From: Nothopassalora personata
Taxonomy: Eukaryota > Ascomycota > Dothideomycetes > Mycosphaerellales > Mycosphaerellaceae
DNA length: 64,000 bases
Direction of reading: 5' to 3'
Assembly: GCA_033816765.1 (NCBI GenBank)
Contig: CM066291.1
Location: forward strand, 248,001-312,000
The notes beneath the pieces are model-generated. The model was not told the DNA's origin. It saw only the letters and a program-made list of their open reading frames with translations, and searched no databases. A program made the position numbers and the translations under genes. Numbering within the stretch: the first letter of the stretch is position 1; every line of letters starts with the position of its first letter. This document shows positions 11,925 through 21,503 of the stretch, one piece after another.

Positions 11925-12613
11925 GTCTTTTGGAGGTGGGGGAAGTTGTACAAACAGCGGCTTTGCTGGCTGTGGTGGTGGTTTTGATGAATTGGGGATT
12001 CCTGCGGCGCTTTGTTCGACTGGTTGGTGAAGGTGATGCCAAGATCCATATCACCCCCCTTCTCATTCTCGAACCAGTCGACCTGGCTGTGGGCCTTGAT
12101 AGCTCGCATGTCAGGCTCCCAGAACAGCCATTGCTTCGTGGTGTTCTCATTGTAGCCCACGAACACAGCTTCTTTGCCCCTATTCATCAGCTTGTCTCTT
12201 CTCAAGCCTTGAGGATGGGACCTCGGGTCTACATAGACCACTGCTTTGCATCCCCAGACTCTCAAATGGTCAACAGATGGTACCTGGCCAGTGAAGGCTT
12301 CTTCCGGCGAAAGAGCGATACCATCTACAATGGGTCCATTTGGGAGCCTGTTTCTCACCACAGTTTGAGCAAGGAGGGCTTCTGGCCAGAATTCGACTGG
12401 CATGTTTGAGTCTTCCAGCATTGCTCTCACTGTGTTCTCAGAGGCTTGAATTGATCTCTCCACAGGACCATTCTGAAGTGAGTTGTAGGCATCGGTCGTG
12501 TCCATCTGGATGCCAAACTCCTTCTCCCACTGCTTCAGCAAGGCGAGAATCTCCCTTGCACCGTCACTTCTGATTGCAGATAGGAGGCATCTTGCGACGT
12601 TTTCTACCTGCAT
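11753..12613 (-). pseudogene. Copia-1 integrase fragment
   Basis: Frame-shifted continuation of the polyprotein. It begins within the integrase core: IRSDGAREI carries the second catalytic Asp and LQNGPVERS the catalytic Glu, followed by the usual copia integrase C-terminal region (VFVGYNENTTKQWLFW). The first Asp and the zinc-binding end are absent, which points to a deletion of one to two hundred codons at about 12.61 kb. After about 12.05 kb this frame turns into low-complexity sequence, and the true continuation is in another frame (next entry). Confidence 0.8.
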
Positions 12614-14187
12614 CTTCCATTCTTGTCAGTAACTCGGTGTAGATTTCTCAGCAACCCCTTGCCAAGGTGTGCACATCTTCTATGCCATAGCTCCCACTGA
12701 TCTTCAGATCCAGTAGATGCCATAGCATGTTCCATTTCATCGTCTTGAGCCAGCAAGGCATGTGATATGGGCTCAAGCTGTTCAGAGATAGTCTGAATGA
12801 ATGGAACTCCTCCCTTCATCTTTGTCTGGACAACTGGTTTTCCAGAGAGGGACTTGAGGGTGAAACTGGGTGGTTGGACAGCAAACTGATGGCTGAACTG
12901 GTTCCACGAAACAAGACTAACTCCAAGGCCAGGAACAAGCAAAACGTTTTCCAAGACAATCTGTTTCCCAGAGGGACCACCCATCACTGCGCTTCCCACA
13001 TGCGTGGCATGGAGAAAGCCACCTCCAACCTTGATCCACTTTCTCTTCCCGAGAGGCTTCAGTGTCCTGAAAAGTGAATCTTGGTCAGTCATGTGGGACG
13101 AGGCACAAGAGTCAAGCAACCACTCTGAGGAGGGGTATTTGCCTTTGGCTTCCACAGTGGAATGGGCAACCTCATCGACATCATCATCTTCTAGGGGTGC
13201 TTCAGAATCTGATGTGTCTTCTTGGGTTACGTGTGCCCTTGCAGGCTTGGATGAGGAGGCTTTAGGCTTCTTTTGGCCCTCCTTCATCTGCTTTGTAAGA
13301 TCACTCACCGCCTTGAGCATATCCCTTAGGTTTGGGGATTGCGAACGTCTTCTCGGCGGTGATGATTGTCTCTTTACAACAGAGGTCCTTCCTCTGTTGT
13401 GCTTGTCCTTTTTGACAGTCTGCTTGGCGCCGGAGAGGTGTGGGCATTCTTTGATGAGATGATCACCATCACAGAGATGGCAGGTGATCTTGCCCTGGTA
13501 ACCTCTTCCCGCAAACATCGCTGTTTCTTTGGATGCGACCTCCAGTCTGGATTCATGTGACTCAAGCAGTTGCAGACAATCTTCGTATGACAGTCCTGGC
13601 TGGGCCAGGATGGTGTTCTTCGTCTCAAGATACACCTCAGGCAGAGCCTGAAGCAGATGCTTCAGCTTCCTTGTAGGCTCTTGGTAGTGAGCCTCTGCTG
13701 GGTCGACTTCGGCAATCCTTCGTGCAAGGTTGCCAAGATGGACCCAGGCCTGCCTGATAGTCATGTTCTCTGTCATTCTGAAGTTGATCAACTCTTGAAC
13801 AACTGCCATTGCATGTGCAGCATGAACCCTGCTGTACTTCGCTCTCATCTTGAGCCAGATCTCCCCAGCTTCTCTTATCTCCAACACCTCGTCTTGGTCA
13901 TCTTGCGAAAGGCAGATAAAGATCTCATATCTTGCCTTTGCATTAGCCTTTCTGCCGGCTGGACTGTATCTTGATTCTTGAAGTCCAGATTGGGAGGTAG
14001 ATGATTCAGATGGTGTTGAGGAGCTTGGGGTGCTAGACAGTGGGTTGCTTCCGTCCACTACCCAGTACACATCTTGGGCCTCAAGATGGTCTTGCATCAA
14101 GGAGAACCATGTTCTCCAGTTGTCCTTGGCGAGGATGGGGGCTGCCCTCCTTCTCCCAAGGCTGCTGTGTCCAGTTTCGGACTCCAT
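12604..14187 (-). CDS. Copia-1 gag with protease and start of integrase
   Basis: 527 codons. The N-terminal half is copia-type gag (UBN2-like). A zinc knuckle CHLCDGDHLIKEC (C-x2-C-x4-H-x4-C) lies near residues 235-250, and an aspartic protease signature LLDSCASSHM near residue 358, where Cys replaces the usual Gly of DSG. It ends in a GAG-pre-integrase block (WHRRCAHLGKGLL) and then stops after about nine more residues. In intact copia elements this block leads into the integrase HHCC and first catalytic Asp, which are missing here. The ATG at 14187 follows a leader of about 515 bp. Probably translated, but the polyprotein is cut short. Confidence 0.85.
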   Translation of the reverse strand: MESETGHSSLGRRRAAPILAKDNWRTWFSLMQDHLEAQDVYWVVDGSNPLSSTPSSSTPSESSTSQSGLQESRYSPAGRKANAKARYEIFICLSQDDQDEVLEIREAGEIWLKMRAKYSRVHAAHAMAVVQELINFRMTENMTIRQAWVHLGNLARRIAEVDPAEAHYQEPTRKLKHLLQALPEVYLETKNTILAQPGLSYEDCLQLLESHESRLEVASKETAMFAGRGYQGKITCHLCDGDHLIKECPHLSGAKQTVKKDKHNRGRTSVVKRQSSPPRRRSQSPNLRDMLKAVSDLTKQMKEGQKKPKASSSKPARAHVTQEDTSDSEAPLEDDDVDEVAHSTVEAKGKYPSSEWLLDSCASSHMTDQDSLFRTLKPLGKRKWIKVGGGFLHATHVGSAVMGGPSGKQIVLENVLLVPGLGVSLVSWNQFSHQFAVQPPSFTLKSLSGKPVVQTKMKGGVPFIQTISEQLEPISHALLAQDDEMEHAMASTGSEDQWELWHRRCAHLGKGLLRNLHRVTDKNGRCR

Positions 14188-14687
14188 GCTTTTGTGTATG
14201 TGTGTGTGGGTCAGGATGGCTGCCCACGGAGTCGATAGGTATTCGGTCGTTCGCGGTATCGAGGGGATAAGTCGAACGCGTGGTTGATGGCGGACAGGAT
14301 GGCTGTCGGCCGGAGAGGGGATAATCGGTCGTAGGATCGTGTTCTGAGACGCTGTCTGTAACTCTCTCAGGGGAGGGTGTTCTGAGACACTGCGACTCTC
14401 TCAGACGGAACAGTTAGTCGGTGAGGACGACGCGGTGTCCTGAGAGCGACTCTTCCCAGTAGGCTCGCCCACCTGTCTGGGGTATTGACACAGGCTTCTC
14501 TTCCGACCCTCTGAGTCGGTCAAAGACTGATAGTGTCTCACTAGGCGCTTTCACGACTGATATGCACCTACAGCGAGCTGTAGCTTCCTGTGCAATGCGG
14601 AGGCGGCCTCCAGTCTGCCCTTCCTTTTATCCTGCAGAGGAATAACTGCGTTACGACTTCGAGTAAGACGAGATCCAAGTAGGCAAA

Positions 14688-14702
14688 CCCGGGCTCATAA
14701 CC
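14688..14702 (-). promoter_or_regulatory. Copia-1 primer binding site, half-tRNA-iMet type
   Basis: Directly inside the 5' LTR the minus strand reads ggttatgagcccggg. This is complementary to the anticodon stem-loop of eukaryotic initiator tRNA-Met (gggctcataacc), not to a tRNA 3' CCA end. Drosophila copia is known to prime from a cleaved half of this tRNA. Here the assignment is by motif only. Confidence 0.8.
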
Positions 14703-14968
14703 TGTTAAACAGGTACGAGTTGCGCAGCCACTGGAAGATGGAATCTTGCCTTAGGACGAAGAAGGACCCAATGGGATAGCGTGTCTCTATGAACAAGTAT
14801 CGCGGATGTGGATGTAAAGGATAAGAGGCAGACTCATCTGTTCGGATGAGTCTTATACCCCTGATCCAGCCATGTCACCCAGCCACGTAATCCTGTTGCG
14901 GGGCAACCACATGTTGGGGTCCGGTAGACCCCAACCTCTTTAACCCGATGACCTGCATATTCTCAACA
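14703..14968 (-). repeat. Copia-1 5' LTR
   Basis: 266 bp, same sequence as 9738-10003 by eye. Confidence 0.93.
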
Positions 14969-14973
14969 GTATC

Positions 14974-15345
14974 TATTGTTACGTAGTACTTACTTTAGAA
15001 TATGCTAATACTAGTTATTACTTAATAGGACCTTATAACCGTGATTGTTACTAAATACCTTAGACCTTAAGTGTTTTCGACCTTAGTCGACCTTAACCGT
15101 GAACCTTAACCTTAAACCTTAACCTTAAGTAATAACCTTAACCGTAAACCTTAGACCTTGAACCGTGATTTTAACCTTATAAACTGGATGCTAATACGCT
15201 ACCGGGTATACACTTAATACCCCCCCTCATTAATTACTAAAATAATGTCTACTAACTATCCTATGTAGGCCTGTCCGAGTTGTAGTAGTGTAGTACGGCG
15301 CTTATGTAAGTAGAGGTATTTACCGGTCCCGGGACCGTGAAATTA
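14974..15345. other. Gypsy-1b leader/LTR remnant with CCTTAA-type repeats
   Basis: Continues Gypsy-1b after the Copia insertion. 15050-15180 is a degenerate run of accttaacc and aaccttaa units. No gene is visible. The boundary with element E is not sharp; 15345 is a guess based on the palindrome. Confidence 0.35.
15318..15343. repeat. 26 bp palindrome, imperfect copy 3
   Basis: Same left half-site and CCCGGG centre; the right half reads gggaccgtgaaat, two mismatches to a perfect palindrome. It lies outside the duplicated arms, in sequence probably belonging to the Gypsy-1b leader or LTR. Confidence 0.8.
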
Positions 15346-15783
15346 GGTTACGTGACGAGTAGCGCAGTAGCTAGATAAGTAAGAGGATTAGCGGACCTAA
15401 ACCCCTATACCCTCTACTCGAGAGGTATAAATTGAATTGTTGCCTTAATAATACGCTTACAATGCTTAGCTGCGCAGTATATATCTTAATAGCTATACTA
15501 GGTCCTACTAGCTTACCTAAATGTCTAATTAAACCTAAATGAAATTAGGCAAGTTAGACCTAAGGGACCCCCCTCTAAACTTAAGGTTAACACAACCTAT
15601 TAGTCGTTAATACTACCTAGAGTTAAAAGGAGTACGACTATATAAGCATCTACTTAACCCTAAGGACGAGGAGCTTCGCTAGTAGAAGGAGCGAGTCGAT
15701 TAGTACGGTACGTTAATCCGGGGTGTCTATAGTAGCGAGTCTAGCGCTACTGTAGCTACGAGTCCTAGCTTAGCTAAGGGAGG

Positions 15784-15871
15784 ACTCGCTATAGCTTAAG
15801 TACGGACTCGCTATAGCTTAAGTACGGACTCGCTATAGCTTAAGTACGGACTCGCTACTACTTAAGTACGG
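15784..15871 (+). repeat. 22 bp tandem array, four copies (element E copy A)
   Basis: Units start with actcgctatagctt and end agtacgg. The same array has five copies in copy B (60911-61020). Confidence 0.85.
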
Positions 15872-16299
15872 ACTCGCTACTACTTCTACTTAACCGAGTC
15901 TATAAATCCTATAGCTAATACCTTATAGACCTTACTACATACTTACCGCCTCTAACGCTAGAGTAGGTTAATAAGAAGCTTACTACTACTAGCTATCTAT
16001 TAACACTAGACGGTAGCGAGGCCGGCCCTAGCCTAGGCCCTAAGAAATTGTATGTCTACGCCTATTAGTATCTACGAAACGAGACTACGTAATATCTCTG
16101 AGGTAGAGAGGGACTTGCTAAGTACATACCGCCTACTCGCCTTAACGGATTAGAGCTAACGGAACGAACAATAGACTTGTTTGCTTAAGCCGGTAAGCTA
16201 TTATAGGTTATATAGTAACGAGTCTACGTCCTACGTCCTTTTTCCTACGAGTCTTTTCCTACTACTTCTAATATTATATTAGCTCTAACTTAGGACGAT

Positions 16300-17740
16300 C
16301 TTTATATGCATAAGTTAGTAAAGACTTCTCTAGTTTATAGCGAGGTCTACGGCCATCTACTAAGGTGTAGTAAATGTAGTATACCTAACCTAGCCTTTAT
16401 CGAGCCTAGCGAGTCCGTAACGAGTCCGCCTTTACCCTTATCGCCGATTCCTAGCACCGAGACCCCTTCGAAACCGAACGGTACTACTAGATACGGTCTT
16501 TATACATTACTCGTAGCGAGTAGCTATAGTCGGGCTAATAAGGTACTCGCTTGTAATAAGTAGACTTATGTTCGCTAGCTTAGTAATACTAGAATTAACC
16601 CGTTATCGAGCGCTACTTAGGGCCTGCGGACTAGTATTATTAAGGCTCGTAGCATAAGTGTTCCTATCTCGTTAGTCTAGGGTAAAGCCGAAAAGCTATC
16701 TTAACCGCCTAGGGGACCTAGCCTAATAATATCCGTTAAGCTATATAAGGTACCGTTTACTATTAAACGTAAGGGGGACCTTAAGACATAGGAGTATTAG
16801 CCGCATAAGCTCCTTACCGCGTAGCAAATTACCGGACGATAGACTCGCTACGAGTCGTCTTTAGCTAAAGTAGTAGATACAATAACCTAGCTTTATAACC
16901 TCGTCTTTTAAGAAGGCGCGGATAAGCTAGGCCTATAGCTTATACGTCCTTATACTATACCGTCCTTCCTCTTCGTAAAGGCTACTAAAGATAATGCACC
17001 TATTCTTCTAAGTAAATTAAGCCTACGAGAGCGAGATCTCGAGGACATGTTAATACCGTACACTAAGGGTATCTAGAACGCGAAGGATAGGCGAGAAGTA
17101 CTAGTTAACGTTACGTATTAGGTTAACTAAGGTCGCGGAGCCTTAAACAATCTATATAGACGAGGAGTAGTAGAGGACTCGAGTAGTAACGAGTCCTTAG
17201 CTAGTCTTAGCGAACTTATAAAGGACGTAGACTACCGACGCGAGCGTAAGCTTAAGGACTAGCGAGCGAGTATAGTAGCGAGTACTATAGTACGTCTAGC
17301 GGATTAGGGCATTACTCGCTAGGCTACTATAGCGAGTTAGGCTACTTCTCGTTTAGCGAGTGTAGTAAGCTAGAGCGAGAAGCGTCTAGCGAGTCGTAGC
17401 TTACCGTATCGACATGCTATAACTCTAATCGCCGAGTCTCTAGAGTATATTAATCTTATAGCTAGTAGCCCTTAATCCTCTTTATCTTCGTCTCCGTAGC
17501 TAACGGGGTTTAGAGCCCCCTCTCGATAGTAGAATTTAGTATTTATAGGGAAAGGTTTAGGCAATAAGCTAGTAAGTACGTTAGCTAGCGAAGTATCGGT
17601 TAAGAAGGTAAAGGAAGAGCGTACGAGTCTAGCTACGAGTTAAATTAGAGAGATTAAGAAGGAGTCCTTAAGCGAGACTATAGTAGTAACTAGTGCCTTA
17701 AGCGAGTCTATAGTAGCAACTAGTACTTCGATAATTATAT
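16300..17740 (+). pseudogene. Element E ghost ORF1 (copy A)
   Basis: One frame stays readable for over 450 codons if RIP-type TAG/TAA are read through; 16306-16563 is open without any stop. A further open-looking start (MSN at 15521) precedes it in another frame, perhaps an upstream exon. Visible parts include a CSKC pair near 16370-16382, a Pro/Ser/Thr-rich linker, and a C-terminal half rich in Lys/Glu/Arg and Ser. No family recognised. The same frame occurs on the minus strand of copy B (for example 60225-60482). Confidence 0.4.
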
Positions 17741-17824
17741 AGCTAGACTCGTAGCTAGACTCGTAGCTAGACTCGTAGCTAGACTCGTAGCTAGACTCGT
17801 AGCTAGACTCGTAGCTAGACTCGT
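17741..17824 (+). repeat. 12 bp tandem array, seven copies (element E copy A)
   Basis: Unit agctagactcgt repeated seven times without visible change. Copy B has two units at the matching place (about 44774-44797). Confidence 0.9.
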
Positions 17825-17988
17825 AGCTATTACTTTAGAGTCTACCTAACGATAACTAGCGTGTAAAGGCACCGAGAAATAGGCTTATTATCGAGCTATC
17901 TACGAGGCAGCTAAGACTAAAAAAGTAGAGGGAAGTATAGACTCGTAGCATATAGATAGGAGGTAGACTACTTAATATTATGTTATTA

Positions 17989-18714
17989 CTAAGAGCGAAA
18001 TTTAGCGACTAACTCGCTACCTAGTAGACCGCTAATAAATTCAATTAAGCGGCTAACAGTACCCTCTAATTGCTAAATACGATCCTCCGCCGCGGCTAAG
18101 CGAGTCGATATCTTATTAGTAGGGCGAGTACTAGACTCGCTAGCCTTACTAACCTCGCTAGCCTCGCTAGAAGTAGTTAAAACACCCTCGACAGCCTTAA
18201 ATAAACTATTGCTAGACTCGTTAGACTCGCTAGGCTCCTTAACTAACTTACGAGAGTTATAGCGAGCCTTCGCGTAACGCTTATAATACGCGTAAGTCTT
18301 ATCGGTATTAGTAGTAAAGACTATATAGCATACACTAGCTCTCTTACACGTATCGTAGTCCGTCTAAGCCGGCTTACCTATTAATACGAGTTAGTATATA
18401 TAGTATAGCGAGTCTACTATAAGACATATACCCTCTTTAGTCTCTATAATACGGCTAGCCTAGTCGAACTTACGTAAATTATTCTTCGTAACCTTTATAC
18501 TACCCTTATCTATCTTCTACGAGTCTCCTAGCTATTATACCTATGTCGACTCGCTTACGTAGTAGAAATCGTCAGTATCGGCGGTACGAGGGCGGCGGTA
18601 TGTACTATAGGTTTAAACATTAGTCTACCTACGTGCGCCTAACGAGTCGGAATCGTACTTACGCTATCGTAAGCTATAGTAATAACCGCGTTTATAAGGG
18701 TAAGCGCGGATTAG
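17989..18714 (-). pseudogene. Element E ghost ORF2 (copy A), convergent to ORF1
   Basis: Mirror of 36507-37232. Read through RIP-type stops, it gives about 240 codons ending in a Ser/Glu-rich spacer and a predicted coiled coil of the form LAAAEDRI..LEGTVSRLIEFI. It faces ORF1 tail to tail. No family recognised. Confidence 0.4.
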
Positions 18715-19100
18715 GTGTACTATCGCTATCGCTATCGCTGTCGTTATCGTTGTTCTAAGGCTAATATCGCTAAGTGAGTCGTCTATAGTTAGATTTGTAT
18801 ATGTCGATAAGTGTAGAGTCGAAGAAATAGTAATAGTAGTAGAAGTTAATATACCCGCCGCTATAATATAACAATAGTAAGTAAGGTAAGCTCCTTAATA
18901 CTTACTATCTACTATTATTAAGGAGCCTAACTCACCTACGCAGTAGGAGGAAGCGACAATACCGCCGCGACTCGCTACGATTGTAGGCGACAATGGCGAG
19001 TCGCAGCAGTATTGTTAATGGTTGTTGAGGAAGAGCGAGTACAGCGAGTGAGGATTTCGAATACGCGTATTTGCCGGTTTTGTAAGCCTAGGCCACCGCC

Positions 19101-20029
19101 GTCATCCTTGCCCTGTACCTAGGTACTGCCCAAAAGGCACAATACAGAACATCACCCGAGCACCTGCTCTTCGGACTCTCTGATTGAGTCTGCGACGAGA
19201 TTAGTGATTCCAAGCATCATTCATAACCTATTACCAGATCCTGGATACAGCGCAACCGTCGCCATGTTCGAACGCCTCAGCTCTTCCAACTGAAGGGGAA
19301 GCCACATGTTGGCGCAAGAGTAAGATCCGCCACTAGGCGCTGAATCACACACCAGCTCACGCTCTGCGCAGAAGGCCATCAGTTCCAGCACCATGCCTCA
19401 TTGGGTCGCGGTCTGCGGACCAAGCTGATCGAGACCATGCCCACGATCTTCTGTCTGTCTGCCGGTCCGCCAGTGCTTCCTATTGGGTCTATCGGATGCA
19501 ATAATGCCTGAGTACTATGGACTGACAGAGGTCACCGAGCACAGAGAATCTCCATCGGAGCACCTGCAGCACACTATTTTATCCAGCCCCGGAGAGCTGT
19601 ACATGATTCTTCGAGACGGAAAATGGCGAGGTTGCGCAGCGGCACGAAGATACTGCTCGTCGTCACCTTGCGTCGCTTGGCCACAGAGCCGCCGTAGCAC
19701 TCACCGAACACGTATTTGGCACAGAAGTCTGGAGTTGTTGCCACTCTGATGCGACACTCGAAACCCTCCCGAGTGGTAGACGGTGTGCCTTGGTCGAGGT
19801 CTTGGCGGGCATGAAGTAGCATACCAGGGGACGAGCCCCCCTTCAGTATGGTAATAACAAGCCAAACTGTTCGCATCAGCGACGACATGCAGACAGCGGA
19901 GGTCTCGAAGGTATCCGAAATGATCGAAGTGGAAAGAGAAGACCCTACAGTCTAGTCTGTAGAGGCTAGATACGTGCTGCTGCACGGCGTGTGGCTGGCT
20001 TTCAGGCCCCGAGCCATACTGTTACGCGT
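19101..20029. other. Non-RIPed flank, no gene seen
   Basis: Normal dinucleotide content returns sharply at 19101. Only short overlapping frames are present; none looks coding. Confidence 0.5.
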
Positions 20030-20620
20030 AGACTGCATGCGCAAGATGCAATATGCAGAGTCTCTGGTATCTCAACACCGGTCGAGGCTGGTGACTATCT
20101 TTGAAGCTTCTGGTGGCAATATTGTCACGAGGGCACACAAGAAGATTGCGGAATAGATAGCGATTCTCAACTATGCCTTTGAAGAAGCCTGGAATATGCG
20201 AAGCTTTGACAATGAATTTCCGCCTTGGAGTACCCACATTGTCATTCCAACTGGAAATTCCACTGTCTGGGCATTGACCTTCCATTGCTGCTGGAGAAGC
20301 ACTTTGCAAGACTGAAGCGGCAAACTGGCGCAGATGACAGCTTCGAGATTATCCTACAGAGCCAAATTATCAAGACCTGGGATTTCTTGACGAAGGTCGA
20401 GGCTTACGAATCGTACGATGTCGTGGACTCGTGGGGAAAGCAGCAGCATGCGAGTGTGATCCCGTGGATTCTTCTGTCAAACACAGACAGTAAATGCGAG
20501 CAAGTAGCTCTAAGGACTCTGATCAAACAATGTACCGCACGAGAGCCCGAGAATGACGCCAAGATCGACATCCCATGGAAGGCTCCCAACACCTTCGATG
20601 CCTGGGACGCACACCCCTGA
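20030..20620 (+). pseudogene. Decayed gene of unknown family
   Basis: A coding-like frame (CMRKMQYAESLVSQ and on) runs from about 20030, meets an in-frame TAG at 20154, then continues in the same frame with protein-like sequence (YAFEEAWNMRSF, HIVIPTGNSTVWAL) to a TGA near 20312. Protein-like sequence goes on in another frame (DDSFEIILQSQIIKTW, VEAYESYDVVDSW) to the stop at 20620. One nonsense codon and one frameshift, or an unrecognised intron, would explain this. No family recognised. It may instead be a chance run of open frames. Confidence 0.35.
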
Positions 20621-21503
20621 GTCAACACCACGAACAATAGCTACCGACACATCCGCATCCCCATTATCTCACTCCTCTTTACCGCGTAGTGGTCCTCTAA
20701 TTTCCCCTTTTTACAGCTCAGATGCGAACAATCTAGATCGTGCTGCTCCTGGAACAGATCGGGTCGACCGACTGTTGAGCTGTCGTTGCTTGGCCCACAT
20801 TCCTCAACCTCCATCCATCCACGGCCGAGGTAGAACTCTAGTGGTGGCTCGCGTGCATGTGAAAGTGCGAGATAATATCAATTCAAGCTGTGGTTGATGA
20901 TTTTGCCCCTTCTCTCTACCACCCACCACTCCGTCATAGACAGTCTCCACTCTCCATAACGTAGCGTAGTCCAAGAAGGTCACGGCCCCCCTTCAATGAT
21001 CAATGAAATTTCAGCAGCCAAAATACATGCAGCTAAATCCATACAGCGTAGTGAGAATTGCGGCAGCATCTCAGCAGATCCCGGCGACATGCGAATGCTG
21101 CCTGATCTGGTCGTACAGCCGGATGCTTGCTATTGGGCTGATGCGGATCGTTCTGCCACTCTGCCATTCCCGATCGCTGGAAAAGGCCGGGCACAGCGTA
21201 GAAAGGTGAGCAAGTAGAGACATGGTATCATTAACGCACTACGGCATCGGTCCACTCCGCATGCTGCTGACGCCAATAGCTTCTCGAAGCCTGCCCTTGC
21301 ATGCGGCCCTTGCCTTTTGCTCGTCAATCTGTCCAATAATGCACACATGAATCTTGCGCTATCTGAGACTCTCGAGAGACTCAGAACCCAGTCCCACTGT
21401 TTGCCATTGATGCATACCATGAACCCAACCCAATCATCAACCCATATCTACGACTTCGCTGTTGAGAAGAGTAGTAATACCAAATCGAGGCGTCAGCATA
21501 ACA
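20621..21503. other. Intergenic region 3' of the chitin synthase gene
   Basis: No supported gene; presumably holds the chitin synthase 3' UTR and terminator. Confidence 0.4.

Larger units (their letters stand above)
9738..14968 (-). mobile_element. Copia-1 LTR retrotransposon, internally defective
   Basis: A 5.2 kb Ty1/copia element on the minus strand, inserted in RIPed Gypsy-1b. Two 266 bp LTRs, identical by eye, begin TGTT and end AACA and are bordered by the 5 bp target duplication gtatc (9733-9737 and 14969-14973). Internally it holds gag, a partial integrase and reverse transcriptase/RNase H in copia order, but these lie in three frames: there is a deletion in integrase near 12.6 kb and a frameshift near 12.0 kb. 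Codon use and dinucleotides are normal, so it is younger than the RIP of its target. Confidence 0.93.
15346..19100 (+). mobile_element. Element E, copy A (RIPed, class unknown)
   Basis: RIPed repeat that reappears inverted and fragmented from 36040 to 61156. Its end at 19100 is sharp: copies A and B share sequence up to the string ggcggtggcc and differ immediately beyond it. For example, the 60 bp at 15661-15720 contain no CpA and no TpG but seven TpA and seven CpG. It contains two long convergent ghost reading frames, Ser/Ala-rich repeats, three tandem arrays and a subterminal hairpin. No reverse transcriptase, transposase, tyrosine recombinase or helicase motif was recognised, and no terminal inverted repeat or LTR was found. 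The left limit is uncertain. Confidence 0.6.

Noticed and set aside
15050..15180. CCTTAA-type repeats as a telomere or interstitial telomere
   Set aside because: The unit is not TTAGGG/CCCTAA, and the run is degenerate and lies in retroelement sequence.
17741..17824. 12 bp array as a CRISPR
   Set aside because: Head-to-tail units with no spacers in a eukaryotic repeat.
15346..19100. Element E as a Starship or Helitron
   Set aside because: No DUF3435 tyrosine recombinase, Rep or helicase motif could be read, and the hairpin is not followed by a Helitron 3' CTRR end.
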